The notes: generated from the sequence alone by a model not told the origin. Positions 10,689-22,929 are shown, numbered from the stretch's first letter. The stretch: 64,000 nt of DNA from Malaya genurostris (GCF_030247185.1 NC_080572.1:189874115-189938114), one strand, 5' to 3'. Made by a program: numbers and translations.

Positions 10689-11596
10689 ACAGATCGGCTG
10701 AAAAGTTCGTATCGTTTCTATGAGAGGGCGTCACTAGAATTAAATCCATACCATTTTCAGTTAGTATCAACCTTCAAAAGATACGTGTATAAATTTGACA
10801 GCTGTCTGATTATTAGTTTGTGAGATATTGCATTTTGAGTGAAGCTACTTTTGTTATTGTGAAAAAAATGGAAAAAAAGAAATTTCGTGTGTTGATGAAA
10901 CACTACTTTTTGATGAAAAAAGTGCAGCCGATACCAAAAAATGGCTTGATGAGTGTTATCCAGACTCTGCACCGGGCGAAGCAACAATTCGTAAGAGGTT
11001 TGCAAAATTTCGTACTGGTCATATGAGCACCGAAGACGATGAACGCAGTGGACGTCCAAAAGAGGCTGTTACCGATGAAAACGTGAAAAAAATCCACAAA
11101 ATGATTTTCAATGACCGTAAAGTGAAGTTGATCGAGATAGCTGACACCCTAGAGATATCAAAGGAACGTGTTGGACATATTATTCACGAATATTTGGATA
11201 TGAGAAAGCTTTGTGCAAAATGGGTGCCGCGTGAGCTCACAATCGATCAAAAACAACAACGAAAAACCATGCTGAAATTGAACGAATTGGGCTTCGAATT
11301 GCTCCCTCATCCACCGTATTCTCCAGATTTGGCCCCCAGTGAGTTTTTTCTGTTCTCAGACCTCAAGATAATGCTCACTGGTAAAAAATTTAGAAGCAAT
11401 GAAGAGGTAATCGCTGAAACTGAGGCCTATTTTGAGGCAAAGGACAAATCGTACTACAAAAATGGTATCGAAAAGTTGGAAGATCGCTATAATCGCTGTA
11501 TCGCCTCTGATGGTAATTATGTTGAATAATAAAAACGAATTTCGGCAAAAAAATGTGTGTTTCTATTAAACGATACGAACTTTTCAGCCGAACTGT
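10689..11596 (+). mobile_element. mariner (mellifera-type) deletion derivative, 908 bp
   Basis: Inverted repeats of about 30 bp begin ACAGATCGGCTGAAAAGTTC, with TA on both sides. The transposase starts at 10868 (MEKKKFRVLMKHYFLMKK), shifts frame, and continues from 11024 with STEDDERSGRPKEAVTDENV, the helix-turn-helix region, and the WVPRELT motif near 11225. At about 11265 the frame jumps straight to LNELGFELLPHPPYSPDLAP, the last catalytic block. The region holding the first two Asp residues of the DD34D triad is absent. The element is roughly 0.4 kb shorter than a full mariner and is non-autonomous. Confidence 0.88.
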
Positions 11597-11605
11597 TATA
11601 TGTAA

Positions 11606-11816
11606 GTCAAAGTCCTGGCATTACATTCCTTTGGTGGAATTTGGCCTTTTTCTGTTTCAACAGACTTCGCTGCCGATTCTTAGTGTACAGAATCATTGCA
11701 TGGCTAGTACAATGGATCCTACTGACACTAAGAATCCTTCCAGGTCGGGGCTCGAACATACGACAACTGGCTTGTAAGACTAGCGCCCTATGCATTGAAC
11801 CACCAACCCGGGCCTA
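11606..11816 (-). mobile_element. tRNA-Val-like SINE, copy 2
   Basis: Same family and orientation as the copy at 4518. The tRNA-like head, with its CTTGTAAGACTAG anticodon-arm complement, lies at 11770-11816 and the 3' end near 11606. A short direct repeat TATATGTAA flanks it (about 11598-11606 and 11821-11830). It landed within about 10 bp of the right end of the mariner copy. Confidence 0.8.
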
Positions 11817-11844
11817 GTGATATATGTAATGGGTATGGTAGAGC

Positions 11845-11984
11845 TAATGTAGTGTGTCTTAATAAACATATATTAAAAAAAATAGACCCACATACAATAA
11901 TATATAGTACTGATATATGTACTATATATTATTGTATGTGGGTCTATTTTTTTTAATGTATGTTTATTAAGACACACTACATTA
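11845..11984. repeat. Near-perfect 140-bp palindrome (66-bp arms, 8-bp loop)
   Basis: The left arm 11845-11910 (starting TAATGTAGTGTGTCTTAAT) is the reverse complement of 11919-11984 with a single mismatch (CATATA versus CATACA on one strand). The central TGATATAT forms the loop. It contains no coding frame. It may be a foldback MITE, a hairpin RNA source, or an inverted duplication formed during replication or assembly. Confidence 0.9.
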
Positions 11985-11999
11985 CATGACATGTATTTT

Positions 12000-13140
12000 T
12001 TTATAACTATTTGAAACTAGAATAATTTAGCAATTTGTTACAATGCTTTACAGCAACTCTGTGATATTCAGTGTCCAACTGGTGTCCAGCCATGACTGGT
12101 GGGTAAGATCATGAGGAATTGTCCAGGTGACGTTGGTACGTTCCGACGTTGAGCGACTATCCTTGGCCTATGAATTTTTTGGAAGAGAAGGTAGGAAACA
12201 GAGAGAAGTAAATGTTGTAGCAAACGGGATTGAAAAAGGGGTAAGGAAGCGAAATGACTTAGATCGGCAAAAATTATTATTAGTTGACATCGAGAGGGTG
12301 AAGAGACGAAGGATTGGTGAGTGAAAATTAATAGCCGTATAAAGATCTTGTTAGTTTCGATGGAGATGGTCGACGGACGAGGGAAGGAGAGAATCGGACG
12401 GATGTTAGTGTCGAACCTGTTAGGTAAAGTCGAGGAATAGAGGTAACTTTAAAAGCAAGATACACAGAATACACTTCTTTTTTAAACTATTCGATTGGTT
12501 TGATAATCGAACATTAGTTTCAAACTGATCGAATAAATTTTACTCGATTATCGAGATTATTAATCGATTACTCGAATAATCGATCGATATTACGACATCT
12601 CCACTCAGGTCGTGCTGTCATCTGGATTCTGGTCGTCAGGAGCAGCAGTCGGCAATGAAAGCAAACCTTTTGCGTGGTATAAAAGTCGCTGAGTCAATTT
12701 CCCTCCCAAAAGATTGATCTCATCATCCTGTTGCTGGTCGTTTGCGTTGGAGTAAAACACAACGAAAAATGGACAACAATGGGGAACATTATGCAAAATC
12801 GATCCTTCCAATGGCTCCAAATGTTATCTAAAGAACAAAAAAGATTCCTTCTTTGCCAATCGGATATTAAACCATCATTGTAGTGCAAATCTAGGATAAC
12901 TTGATCAGCTTTGTGGAATTTTCGCAGTGCAAGTGTTTAATATTAATAATAATAATAATAGTAATTAATTTCATATTAGAGATATTAATCCCGTACTGCC
13001 TAGTTTCTTTCACTAGAATATTCAAATCCAAAACTACATAATCGACATTAAAATTCTGCATGTTGCTGTTTAGAACCATAATATACCTGCAGAATTATGA
13101 GAAATTTTCCTTCACTATACTGTATACGGCTGATTTTTCA
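12000..13140. other. No gene; one MITE fragment
   Basis: 12510-12600 (ATTAATCGATTACTCGAATA ending ATTACGACATC) matches one end of the TAGGGATGTCG MITE at 18069, in reverse orientation and truncated. The rest, including an AATAAT tract near 12945, is unassigned. Confidence 0.5.
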
Positions 13141-13144
13141 ACTA

Positions 13145-14399
13145 AGGAGCGTATCGATAAGTAGTTAGCAACATTCAAACAGTTATTACTCTGAAATGGC
13201 TTAATTTTTTGCAGCGTGTTTTGCGGTGACATGTTTGTTTACATGTCAATAACAGCTGCGCAATCGATTGGTCTCGGTACGGTTTATCGTTTCAATGATG
13301 AGTCGAATTGTTCCGGAAACGCGAAAGAAAATTCTGCAAACTTGGTGCTCAGAAAGTGGTGTCACGTACAACAAAATTGCAAAACGGGTGAAAGTTCACC
13401 ACACCAGTGTCAAAAATATTATCGAGAAGTTCGGTAAGACGCTTTCCATGAAGGATTTGTAAAGATCCGTTAGAAAAACGGGTCCCAGCCAGCCCGGCCG
13501 GGACTTAAAAGTGGTTGAGTACATCAGGAAAAACCCACCGGCGTCGACGCGGGATTTGGCCAAGCAGTTCAACACCAGCTTCGGGATGATTCAACGGATC
13601 AAAGTTCGGAACTCCCTGAAAACGTACAAGAAACAGAAGGTGCCGAAAAAGTCCCTGGTACAGCAAGTTCAGGCCAAAACAAGAGCGCGAAAATTTTATA
13701 ACCGGATTCTACAGAATAAAGACGGATGCAACCTGATCGACGACGAAACCTACGCCAAGGAAGACTCTCGAGCGCTGCCCGGACCGCAATATTATACGAA
13801 ATCGGTGTACCAGGACCTGGACGACGCTGACACCACGGTGGCGATGGGAAAGTTTGGGCAGAAGGTGTTGGTCTGGCAAGCAATTTGTACCTGTGGTTTG
13901 CGGTCGTCGATTTTCTTCACGAAGGGCACAATTAACGCCAGGTGTACAGAAAGCATAAGGCTCCTCCTCTCTTCTGGCCGGATTTGGCTTCAGCCCACTA
14001 CGCCAACTCCGTTCCACAGTGGTTGTCAAAAAATAATGTACAATTCGTGGAAAAGGACAACCCACCGAATTGCCCGGATCTTCGGCCAATTGAAAGGAAT
14101 TGGGCAATTGTCAAGCGGCACTTTCGGAAGGAAGGTACAGTGTCCCAAAACATGCAGGAGTTAAAAACACTGGACAGCTGCCACCAGGAAAGTCACAAAA
14201 GTAACTGTGCAGAATTTAATGAAGAATGTCAAGTCCAAAGTGCGAGCGTTTGATAGAAACTAGGATTTTTTCAATATAATCAGTGAAATGCATAAAAATG
14301 TAATTTTTCTACAATATATCGAAAACTGATGTCAAAATATGTTTTTTTCGCTTTTTTATTCAATAATCAATGTTGCTAACTACTTTTCGATACACTCCT
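13145..14399 (+). mobile_element. Full-length DD37E-type (ITmD37E-like) transposon, subfamily b, inactive
   Basis: Inverted repeats of about 30 bp (AGGAGCGTATCGATAAGTAG..., three mismatches) are flanked by TA at 13143-13144 and 14400-14401; length 1255 bp. The transposase starts near 13295 (MSRIVPETRKKILQTW). It has a nonsense codon at 13460-13462 in an otherwise continuous frame, then NTSFGMIQRIKVRNSLKTYK and the first catalytic block LIDDETYAKED near 13733. A frameshift with loss of about 20 residues occurs near 13945. The second block LFWPDLASAHYAN and the third LRPIERNWAIVKRHF follow from 13970. Spacing between the last two acidic residues is 36, one less than the family value, consistent with a 3-bp loss. 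A further frameshift lies near 14165. The copy cannot encode an active enzyme. Confidence 0.9.
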
Positions 14400-14649
14400 T
14401 AGTTGTTGTTTGTAGTAGAATTTTCTGCTGATTTGTTATATAAAATGCATTGCACCGACTCAGAATAGACTCGAACTCAACTCGTCACTCTCCATCACGA
14501 ACGCCTTCATAAAAGGTGTTTTTTGAACCACCATTATTTTATAATAAAGAAGTATACTTGTTATTTCGTAATATTTAATTGTATGTCAGAATGTTTGATG
14601 TTACTAATCTGTACTTTAGTTTAAATGTATCGGTTCAAATTCTAGTAGT

Positions 14650-14790
14650 GAAAAAGGGGAAAACTTGCACAATTCACGCAATCGATCAACTTAATGATAT
14701 TCGGAAGTATAAAGAAAAAGTGTCAATTTTATTCGTATTCACGACATCCAGTTATGTCTCTGACATTACACACCTTTTCAATACTTTTTA
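14650..14790 (-). repeat. Dispersed repeat R1, fragment A
   Basis: On the minus strand this reads GTGTGTAATGTCAGAGACAT, then AACTGGATGTCGTGAATACGA, and continues with CTTCCGAATATCATTAAGTTG, matching the 5' parts of the copies at 17630 and 30285. Confidence 0.75.
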
Positions 14791-14799
14791 ATAATGTTG

Positions 14800-15220
14800 G
14801 TGGTATACCGCCAGGTCTAAGCCCTTTTGAGGCGTCTATGTTTTCCAATGCTCTTGTAATATCATGTTCTGGTAGATAGTTTACAGAGTTGGAATTGGAA
14901 AGTACAGATGTGAAAGAAAAGTAGTCACAGTCAAGGTCAGTTTCTGAATACGATGTATATACTTCGTAGAAAAAATTCTCTAAATTGATTGCAGATTTCC
15001 ACACTATTTTTTCCTTTATGTCCGTTATGTAGTTTAGTTTTAGTGTGGTAAAAAAGTTTTCAGGACAAGTCTCTATATCTCCTTTAATTTTGCGGTTATA
15101 TTTATCATGTGCTGTGTTAATAGCTATTTTGAGTTAATTGCCGAGGTTTAAGTAATTTTGGAGTCCCTTTTTTCTTGTTTGTAAATTCAGGGTTGCACCG
15201 AAATACATAAGAATAGGTTT
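14800..15220 (-). pseudogene. Jockey-like non-LTR retrotransposon fragment (before the RT core)
   Basis: On the minus strand one continuous frame reads NRKIKGDIETCPENFFTT, NLENFFYEVYTSYSE and ITRALENIDASKGLRPGG, ending IPPTLLK at about 14800. ASKGxGPDGIPPxxLK is the hallmark at the start of the reverse transcriptase of jockey-type elements; here D is replaced by G. The frame then runs straight into repeat R1 fragment A, so the RT core is missing. Confidence 0.75.
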
Positions 15221-15229
15221 TTTTATATA

Positions 15230-16280
15230 ACATATATTTAGTAGCGCACACTGTCATAAAAGATGACAAGTGCATTTCACAACTGTTAGATTATGGCCAG
15301 ACTGAACATGGTTTGCGAAGAAATGCTACGTCCTGCCAAAGAGTTCATTTTACTCTAGATTCAAACGTTTTGAGTTCGCACGCGTGCGTTATCGATTCGC
15401 GAACTGCGTTGCACCCTTATCACTAACAAAGGTCAATATGAGAATCTCATAATACATAACCTATGATAGCCCGAACTGATAGCGCCATTTTTGTTTTACC
15501 TCTAATTTCGATTTAAGTAAAACACTGTTACCGAAATACGCTTCAAATCATTCGCGGATAAGATCAAAATCAGCCTGATTCTTTTTAAGCTCAATGCACG
15601 CGATTTTGCATAGTCTATATTATACTGATTACCAAATATTGTACTAACCGATGAACAACACATCGAATAACAAGCATGTAACAAATACTCCATGATAAAA
15701 GCGCAATTAAAAAAAAGCATTATAAACTGACTTCCACTTGACTTTAATGCGCTAGCAGATGGCTGAAATACCCCAACTGACAGAAACCACGTGGCCAAAC
15801 AACGTTGGATATCCAAAATATAGTTTGGTTATGACATTGCCGAGATATTCATTATCTCACTTGAAGGCTACGAAAACATCCTCCACGCGAAACTGTTATC
15901 TTTATACTGTTCAGTGGGCCTTCACTCGCAGTGGGGGTTCATAAAATCCCTTTGTGGTTGAAATACCGCGTGTGTTCAATTACCTGTCATTATGACTACA
16001 ATAAACAGTAAGCTAACAATTTTCTACTGAACCGCTACAACGACTGATGCACTCCTACTGCTAGACGCTGCAGATTCCAGGAGATCCAAATGTTGTTTAA
16101 TAGCTTGGTTTATCGTTTCTTCAACAAGACATTTACAACATGTTACTCAGAACGAAAAATGTTTCTGTGAAATTACGAAACTATTTTCTGAATGTCTGAA
16201 AATACATGGGCAAAAATCCGCGTCTCTAGCTGGGCATAGCAACCCATGATTTCAAGAATATGCTCTATTTACATATTACG
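15230..16280. other. No gene recognised
   Basis: No recognisable motif on either strand. A short palindromic stretch CGCACGCGTGCG occurs at 15378. Short frames lack any family signature. Confidence 0.4.
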
Positions 16281-16284
16281 GAAA

Positions 16285-17255
16285 TAAAGGAAGTGGGGGT
16301 AAGTCCGTCACACCAAGCCTTTATGTATTTAATATATAGGAGCTGAAATTACAATTTTATACATTCCATAGCTTAGTGTAAGTGATGAAAAAAATGTACT
16401 TGGATAGGAAAAAAGGGTTATTTTATTAATCAATGTGCTCCGGAAAAAACTTATTTATAATTGAGATGCTCAGAACAAATTGGCTCAAATGGCACGTTCC
16501 CCTTGATATTTGGAGATTTGTGTCTTTTACTTATAATTGAGATGCTACTATCAGTGCGGATGAATCCACCACCTACTGGGGGTAAGACCGACACCCTTCA
16601 AAGCTAGACCAACATTCAACCCAAACAGCCCCAGAATTTTTATGGAATTAAGGACTGAAGACGGTATGGTTCGATTGTTTTTGACTTACAATTAAAAGTA
16701 AAAGTTTTATACATCCTGAAAGATCATGGCACGGACATTCTACGAGTTACGGGATTCTTGACAAGATTTGACTGTTGTTGGCTCCAACTCACACGGCTAG
16801 ATTTTCTTTTGTAGCTCCGTGGCATCCTTTGAAAGATACCAAGTCAGATCACTGAAACTGCAAACAGCGATTTTACCCCACATAGATAGTGGCTGGCTTA
16901 CCCCAACGATACACAATTCAATAAACACTCAATCATTAACACGTTTTTGTTCAAATTTACCTTGGTTGGAATCCCTGTGTCTGAAAATAGAGTTGGTAAA
17001 CATTCCAGATGGTTTGAAATGGAATTCAATTATTACTTTTGTGTTATACGCTTAAACATTTGCGCAGAAAAATAACATCCGTTCTTCCGTCACGATGCAT
17101 GTTTTGTTTTTTTTAGCTTACAAGAAGTTCAATGTGTTCCAAAGAGTTGGAAATTTGAAATATTGGCATAATGTTTGTTGTAAATATATTGGAAAAAAGT
17201 TATTCAACGAAGCACTAAGGGTGTCGGGCTTACTCCCACTTCCCTTACGTCTAGA
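16285..17255. mobile_element. Candidate non-autonomous DNA element with AAGTGGGGGTAAG ends
   Basis: The left end AAAGGAAGTGGGGGTAAGTC (about 16287) and the complement of the right end (AAGGGAAGTGGGAGTAAGCC, about 17253) form an imperfect inverted repeat of some 25 bp that continues CCG.CACC. A third copy of the word, TGGGGGTAAGACCGACACCC, lies inside at 16578. No convincing target duplication or transposase was seen, so the superfamily is not assigned. Confidence 0.6.
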
Positions 17256-17629
17256 ATAATTCTTTCATTAACAAGTATAGTTTCAGGCGTAATTCAAACC
17301 GTTATTACGGCAAATTATAGTTCAGCAATATTATAGGCAGTTCTTGAAATGTCAATTTCCAACGGACTCAAGCAATCAATTTTATCAATCAATATCAAAT
17401 TAAAAATCCACCATTTCACCAATGTGTCCTTCGAAACTGAATGCAACCCAAGGTAATAGAGTTATTTCAGGAATATCAACAGACTTCACATACTCCGATT
17501 TGGATGAAACTTAGCACAGATCTTCGATTCAAACAGTTTCAACTCGAAAACCGTTTACTGTTCAAACTTTGGAGCACTCTAAAACTAAAATTTCAATACA
17601 CTGGAATAAAAAGTTCAACACTTTTCAGA

Positions 17630-18608
17630 AAAAATGCGGGTGGGTAATGTCAGAGACATAACTGGATGTCGTGAATACGAAAACAACTGACATGTTCCTT
17701 AACACTTCCGAATATCAATTAGTTGATTAATTGTATGAATTATGCAAGCATTTCCCTTTTTCACATTTTTCACATGATCTCGATTGCTGTAAATTTCACA
17801 CAGCGAAAAATGCACAAATCTTATCAAACTGTTCTAGATTTGCACTAAACTGGGGTTTTTTACCTTCGATTTGCGAGCAAGCAATCCTAATAGTTCTTTG
17901 GAAAACTTTTAAAGCCATTAGAACGGATGATTTTGTGTGATGCTCTCCACCGTTGTCCTCCTTTCGTAGTTTTTTCACCAATGCAAACAACTAGCAGCTG
18001 TGACGTAATCGCTCTTGTAGGCAGTGAAACTAGCTTTGCAAACGGCACACAATAAATAGAATCCAAACTAGGGATGTCGTAATATCGATCGATTAATCGA
18101 GTAATCGATTATTAGCACAGACAATCGAGTAATATATAATCGATAAGCTTAAAATTAATATTCGATTATTGAGCTAATCGAATAATTTAAAAAATCTCAC
18201 AGTAATAATCCAATGAATAATCGAGTAATCGAATAATAATCCAGATAACCGAATAAATTTCAATCCATTAGTTTCAAAATTATACTCGATTATTAAATAA
18301 TGGAGTAATTCGAAATTTCCGACATCCCTAATCCAAACTGATCCAATTTTCGTTAAGAGGTTTCTTGCTACGTGATTTCGTTTGTAGCTTTTTCACTAAT
18401 GGGCGGTCCTAACGGCTTTAAAAATAGCAGCATATAGAATTTTAATGTCGATTATTTCATTTTGGATTTGCATTTCATAGAAGGAAATTATCAGGATGCT
18501 GTACGGGATTCATTCCTGCCTTTCAGAAGGTCCAAAATGTGGAACTCACTACGATATTAAACACTGCTCGGAACATTTTTCTCGAACGATTTATTGTACA
18601 GCAGCAGA
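17630..18608 (+). repeat. Dispersed repeat R1, copy B (broken by two insertions)
   Basis: Starts GCGGGTGGGTAATGTCAGAG and runs nearly co-linear with copy C (30285-31130): shared blocks include CATGTTCCTTAACACTTCCG, GAATTATGCAAGCATTTCCC, GATTTGCACTAAACT and ATGCTGTACGGGATTCATTC. About 370 bp of extra sequence (17995-18395) contains the MITE at 18069. The copy stops abruptly at CAGCAGATA (18609), where the DD37E transposon was inserted. The family has no coding capacity visible. Confidence 0.85.
18069..18330. mobile_element. hAT-type MITE (TAGGGATGTCG ends), 262 bp, 8-bp target duplication
   Basis: The ends TAGGGATGTCG and CGACATCCCTA are flanked by exact 8-bp repeats ATCCAAAC (18061-18068 and 18331-18338). 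The interior is a run of ATCGATTA / TAATCGAT words, highly self-complementary. A truncated relative is at 12510-12600. Confidence 0.9.
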
Positions 18609-18610
18609 TA

Positions 18611-20251
18611 AAGACTGTCCCAAAATGTATGGACGCAACCAAAAACCGCTGCCATTTCGCAATGGTTCAGAATCTGTCAATTTTTATGGCAGCGTCCTGT
18701 TGTTTACAAACTTCTCTAACCACTTGTGCAATTGTTTATTCGTTTTCATTAGTTTGTTTCGAAATGCGTGGACTTTCAGCAGAACAGCGTCGAAAAATTG
18801 TGTACAAATGGTGCACAGAACGCGGACTGTCACTGAGAAAGACAGCAAAAATGGTGAGGATAGCACCTTTGAGGATAAACCGAAAACGGGTCGAAAAAAA
18901 GTTCTGCTAACCCTCAGTTGGATAAACGTATACTAAACGGCGTTCGAGCAAAAGAAGGAGGTTTCAGATCGGGATGTGGCCAATAAAGTGGGCACTTCGA
19001 AATCAAATGTACTTCGTACTAAAGAACGTTTGAATCTTCGAACCTATAAGAAGCAGAAACAACCAAAACGTAGTCCGAAACAAGAAGCATCGATCAGGCT
19101 GAGGGTTCGAAAGCTGTACAATACGATTCTTGCTGGAAATTTGAACTGCATGATCATGGACGACGAAACCTACGTGAAACTCGATTACAAATCCTTGCCG
19201 GGACCTCAATATTATACGGTGCGAGAAGGGCAAGTGTTAAACCAGTCCGAGACATCGATTGAAGTTGAAAAATTTGGTAAGTAAGCTAAGGTCTGGTAAG
19301 CAATTTGTAGCTGCGGTAAGATGTCGAAACCCTTCATCACCACTGCTTCAATGAACAGCGAAATATACATCAAGGAATGTTAACAAAAACGACTTCTACC
19401 CATAATTCGAAGCCACAAGGATCCTGTTGTCTTCTGGCCAGATCTTGCTTCTTGCCACTACTCGAAATAAACGCTGAAATGGTATACTACCAAAAATGTC
19501 ACTTTCGTCCCAAAAGACCAGAGGCGTCTCGTGAAAAATGTATGGGTTGTGCACTGCCTATGCGGTATGATATTTTACTAATGTTTTTCAGTACAATGAA
19601 ATAACGATGTACTTTTGGATGGGAATTTTTTATTAAACTTATTGCGTATCATCGTTACAATAAAAGAATTCGGCGCTCTGCACGTCGAGAAAAACTGCCA
19701 ATAACTTCATCAATAAAATCGCTTCGAAGTTGCAACTGAGACAGCAATTTGTTTTCAACCGCCATAAGCATAAATCACTGAAACCTGAATGTGTGCATAT
19801 AATTTTTCACAGAGCCAAGTATGATAGAGTTATTGTACTGTAGACAATTTCAACCCTTCAATATGATTAGTTGTGCAGTGCACGGGGTGCTCATGAGGAC
19901 GAAACGCCACTGCAAAAGACATGAATCCACCAAATTGCCCACAACTGCAACAAATTGAGGAATTTTGGGCATTAACGAAGGCACAACTTAGGAAACATGT
20001 CTCGGCAGCCGAAACCATTCAACAGTTCGGAAAATATTGAAAAAATGTGTCAAAACTTGTCGCCAAGAAGTCTGTACGGAATTTAATCAAGAATGTTCGC
20101 AAAAAGGTGCGCCAGCTAGTTTAGAATGGCTAATTAGCAAATGTTGAGAATATTATTCTGTTGTTGTAGTCTAATATTATCAGTATATCGAATAAAATTT
20201 GAATATCTAACACTTGTGAATTATTTACAGCGAAATCAAAGTGCGTCCATA
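18611..20251 (+). mobile_element. DD37E-type transposon, subfamily c, copy 1, split by a MITE
   Basis: Begins AAGACTGTCCCAAAATGTAT after TA (18609-18610). The 3' end reaches GTGCGTCCATAC near 20251 and lacks the last part of the inverted repeat. Transposase landmarks: MRGLSAEQRRKIVYKWCTER near 18766, the KSNVLRTKERLNLRTYKKQK linker near 19000, first catalytic block MIMDDETYVKLDY near 19150, second VFWPDLASCHYSK near 19430, and third (from 19920) NPPNCPQLQQIEEFWALTK. A 394-bp hAT-type MITE sits exactly between VPKD and MNPPNC. Several frameshifts and stops are present. The sister copy at 39523-40228 shares the same amino-acid signature. Confidence 0.85.
19519..19912. mobile_element. hAT-type non-autonomous element (CAGAGGCGTCTCG ends), 394 bp, nested
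   Basis: Starts CAGAGGCGTCTCGTG, and its right end is the complement of CAGTGGCGTTTCGTC. It is flanked by the exact 8-bp repeat CAAAAGAC (19511-19518 and 19913-19920). Removing the element and one duplication restores the DD37E transposase frame from VPKD to MNPPNC, which proves insertion into an existing transposon. Confidence 0.92.
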
Positions 20252-20279
20252 CTTTTATCAAATCCAAAGACTAAATAGC

Positions 20280-20600
20280 ATTATCACCAAATCATTTCTG
20301 GTTCCGTAGATATAATGGTATAGGTGACGTAACCGACAAACCGCACTTATTTTGAACGGTTTCATTTCCTCGGAGATGACTCAACTTAGGCTTCTTTGAA
20401 AGCTACTACAAGGTCTCATTCATCAAGTCTGGAAGGGTTATAGTGAACATTTTTGTTTCGGGAGATGTAATCTTATAAGTGACATAACAATTCAGAGTAT
20501 TTTGCAGCGCGCCAAATTTTCGCGGTGATGTTGGAATCGATATCTAATGTTTCAAACGCATTTGACAGCTACAACTAACGATCTGCCCAGTGCCTAAATG
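20280..20600 (-). repeat. Dispersed repeat R2 (CGGTTACGTCAC family), minus orientation, plus a second copy at 21690-21890
   Basis: Contains the complement of the CCGGAACCAGAA / CGGTTACGTCACCTATACC phrases found at 28670 and 40430. The block GGTTATAGTGAACATTT..TGTTTCGGGAGATGTAAT followed by AATTCAGAGTATTTTGCA occurs both here (20436-20515) and at 21727-21800, so the two are diverged duplicates. Confidence 0.6.
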
Positions 20601-22929
20601 CAAATTTAATAAAACCTCCAACCCCGAGAAGATTTAGAGATTTAGAGAGGATTTAGAGAGAATAGCTACACCATTCTGCATTCCTGGAAGAATGCAGAAC
20701 GATTCGCAACATTTATGCACAGAAGTAAATTTTGCACTCCATAAATGATGCCAAACAATCTGCTAAAACCTTTTAGGGTAGAATTCATTCACTCCAAGAA
20801 GAACGATAAACTCCCCTGACTATTATTCTTTACCCAGCCATGATACAATATTCTTCCATTTTAGCTCACCATACAAATATTCAACCATGCACGGAGAACC
20901 AAAAACCCAGATACGTAGTTGCGTGCGAATATTACTCAGCACGCTGAATAGTAGCCATGTGATAGTTGAATTTGCAATGTCTAGTCAGATCTTTGCTTTG
21001 CGACATTTTAACATTTTCAGATTGATATTTGGTAAAAATGCTGCTGTCTGAGTGAAAGTTTACAAGCTGTACTTGAGTGCTTGTGTTAATTACTTAGTCT
21101 TCTCACCAAACCTTACCAAAAGCTCTTTGCTTTGCAGAACTCACAAACGACCCACAATCATCAGTTTTCAAGAGAGATAAGAAAAATTATGTAGGATATC
21201 ACGCTTGGCAGCGTGATTAACTAACATTATAAACAACTAGGTATTGTATGGGTGCAAATAAATAGAAATGAATTTACTGTTGATGGCTTTAACTCCACTG
21301 GAATTCATATAATATGAAGAATACGAAGCCATTACTCGGCTAAGACTGGTTATACGCAAATATTCCGAAAAATAGACATATTTTCTGTCTATGCCTTCAA
21401 TTAGCCAGTCTAACTTGTAGCACGGAGCGTTGAGCTCCGCAAGGGCAAATTCCACAAATTTTCCGTTTTCGACTGCCTTTTTTTAAGCTCCTTCAGTCAT
21501 TCAGTCATCGACACGGAAATACACCTTGACTTGCGAGGTCCCGTTTTAGTGGCCATATACCATCGAGGCAGGTGGACCGTAGTGTTATTCTTAGCCAGTT
21601 GAGAACCGCTACCGACACTACACGGCTATCTAGGCTGCTCAGAAATACAAGTTGACATTGAAGATCAATTTCGATTGGTGGCCGAGCAGCCGGTCTACTG
21701 CAAGGTCATTGATCAAGTTTGAAATGGTTATAGTGAACATTTCTGTTTCGGGAGATGTAATAAGTGACGTAACCGACAATTCAGAGTATTTTGCAATGCA
21801 TCAAAATAGCTTGACGATGCTGGAATCGATATACTAAGTTCTAAACACGTTTAAAAGCTACTATTAGGCTGTTTGCTAAGCTGATAATACTAATGGCAAG
21901 AGAAAGGCATTATCACATTGCTAGGTGGATTAGCAAAGACTTTTGTATACTTCTTTCATAACTTGCTATTTTTACAGATCATAATATTGATACTGAAACA
22001 AAGCTGTTTTGAATATTTAGATCACATTAGTTTATTTTTTATTCATAGCGATGAGCTAAGGCACCTATTATTTTTTATGTTACTTATTATTTCCCTGAAA
22101 AAGCTGTCTTGTTTTTTTATCAAAGAATGTGAGATTCTCACTGTTTTCGTAGCAATATGCTTAAGCTTGATCCATTTAACTTCTTCTATCATGGTATTGT
22201 AGCGTTTATAAAAAACATGTTTAGATTTACTTTTATATGGACCACGAGGGACCATCAGGGCACCCAATGAATAGGGTGAATGGAAATGCCAACTTTCTGC
22301 TATTAACAATACGCGAACAAAAGGCGTGCTCTTATTCCAACCTGTTGAAGCTTATTTCCATTATAATGGCATCATAAGATCTAGTCATTGAAAGAAGATT
22401 CTTCATACCGCATCTAACTGATTATGATCAGTGGATAACGATCGATTAGCTCGCATTGTGAGAGCAGACCGTTGAAATTAAACAGTTGTTTTGCTGCAAT
22501 AGATGGTAGTACTACATCATGCTTACATCATACATTATACATATAAAATTTGTAAAGATTGAAGATCTTACTCTGAAGCTAAAATGTGAACTTGAAAGTG
22601 AGAGGAAATCTTTCAAGAAAGTCTTCGATTTACATTTCAAACTGCTTGTTGAGCGTGTTCGGGTCACTTACACTACAGGAAAGCAATCTAATTCTGTGTT
22701 GCACGTTTAGCTAACATCCTGACACAAGCATGCATAACTGAACAGTAATTTAAGCGAAATTGTAAAATAATCAACTTGAGTTTGATACTCGACGACGTCA
22801 GTCCTCAGAAAACGACAAATGTTTCGAAAAGACAAGTGCTAGCGGTAATCGAGTCAAACACGTCTATCCCTAAGTGAACTGAAACTGCCCACGGCGATAA
22901 TGGGTCATTTACAATGCGCATATTTTGAT

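Noticed and set aside
12127..12324. Plus-strand 65-codon frame, and similarity of TGACGTTGGTACG to 43840
   Set aside because: The match is only about 13 bases, no protein motif supports it, and the frame is within the range expected by chance.
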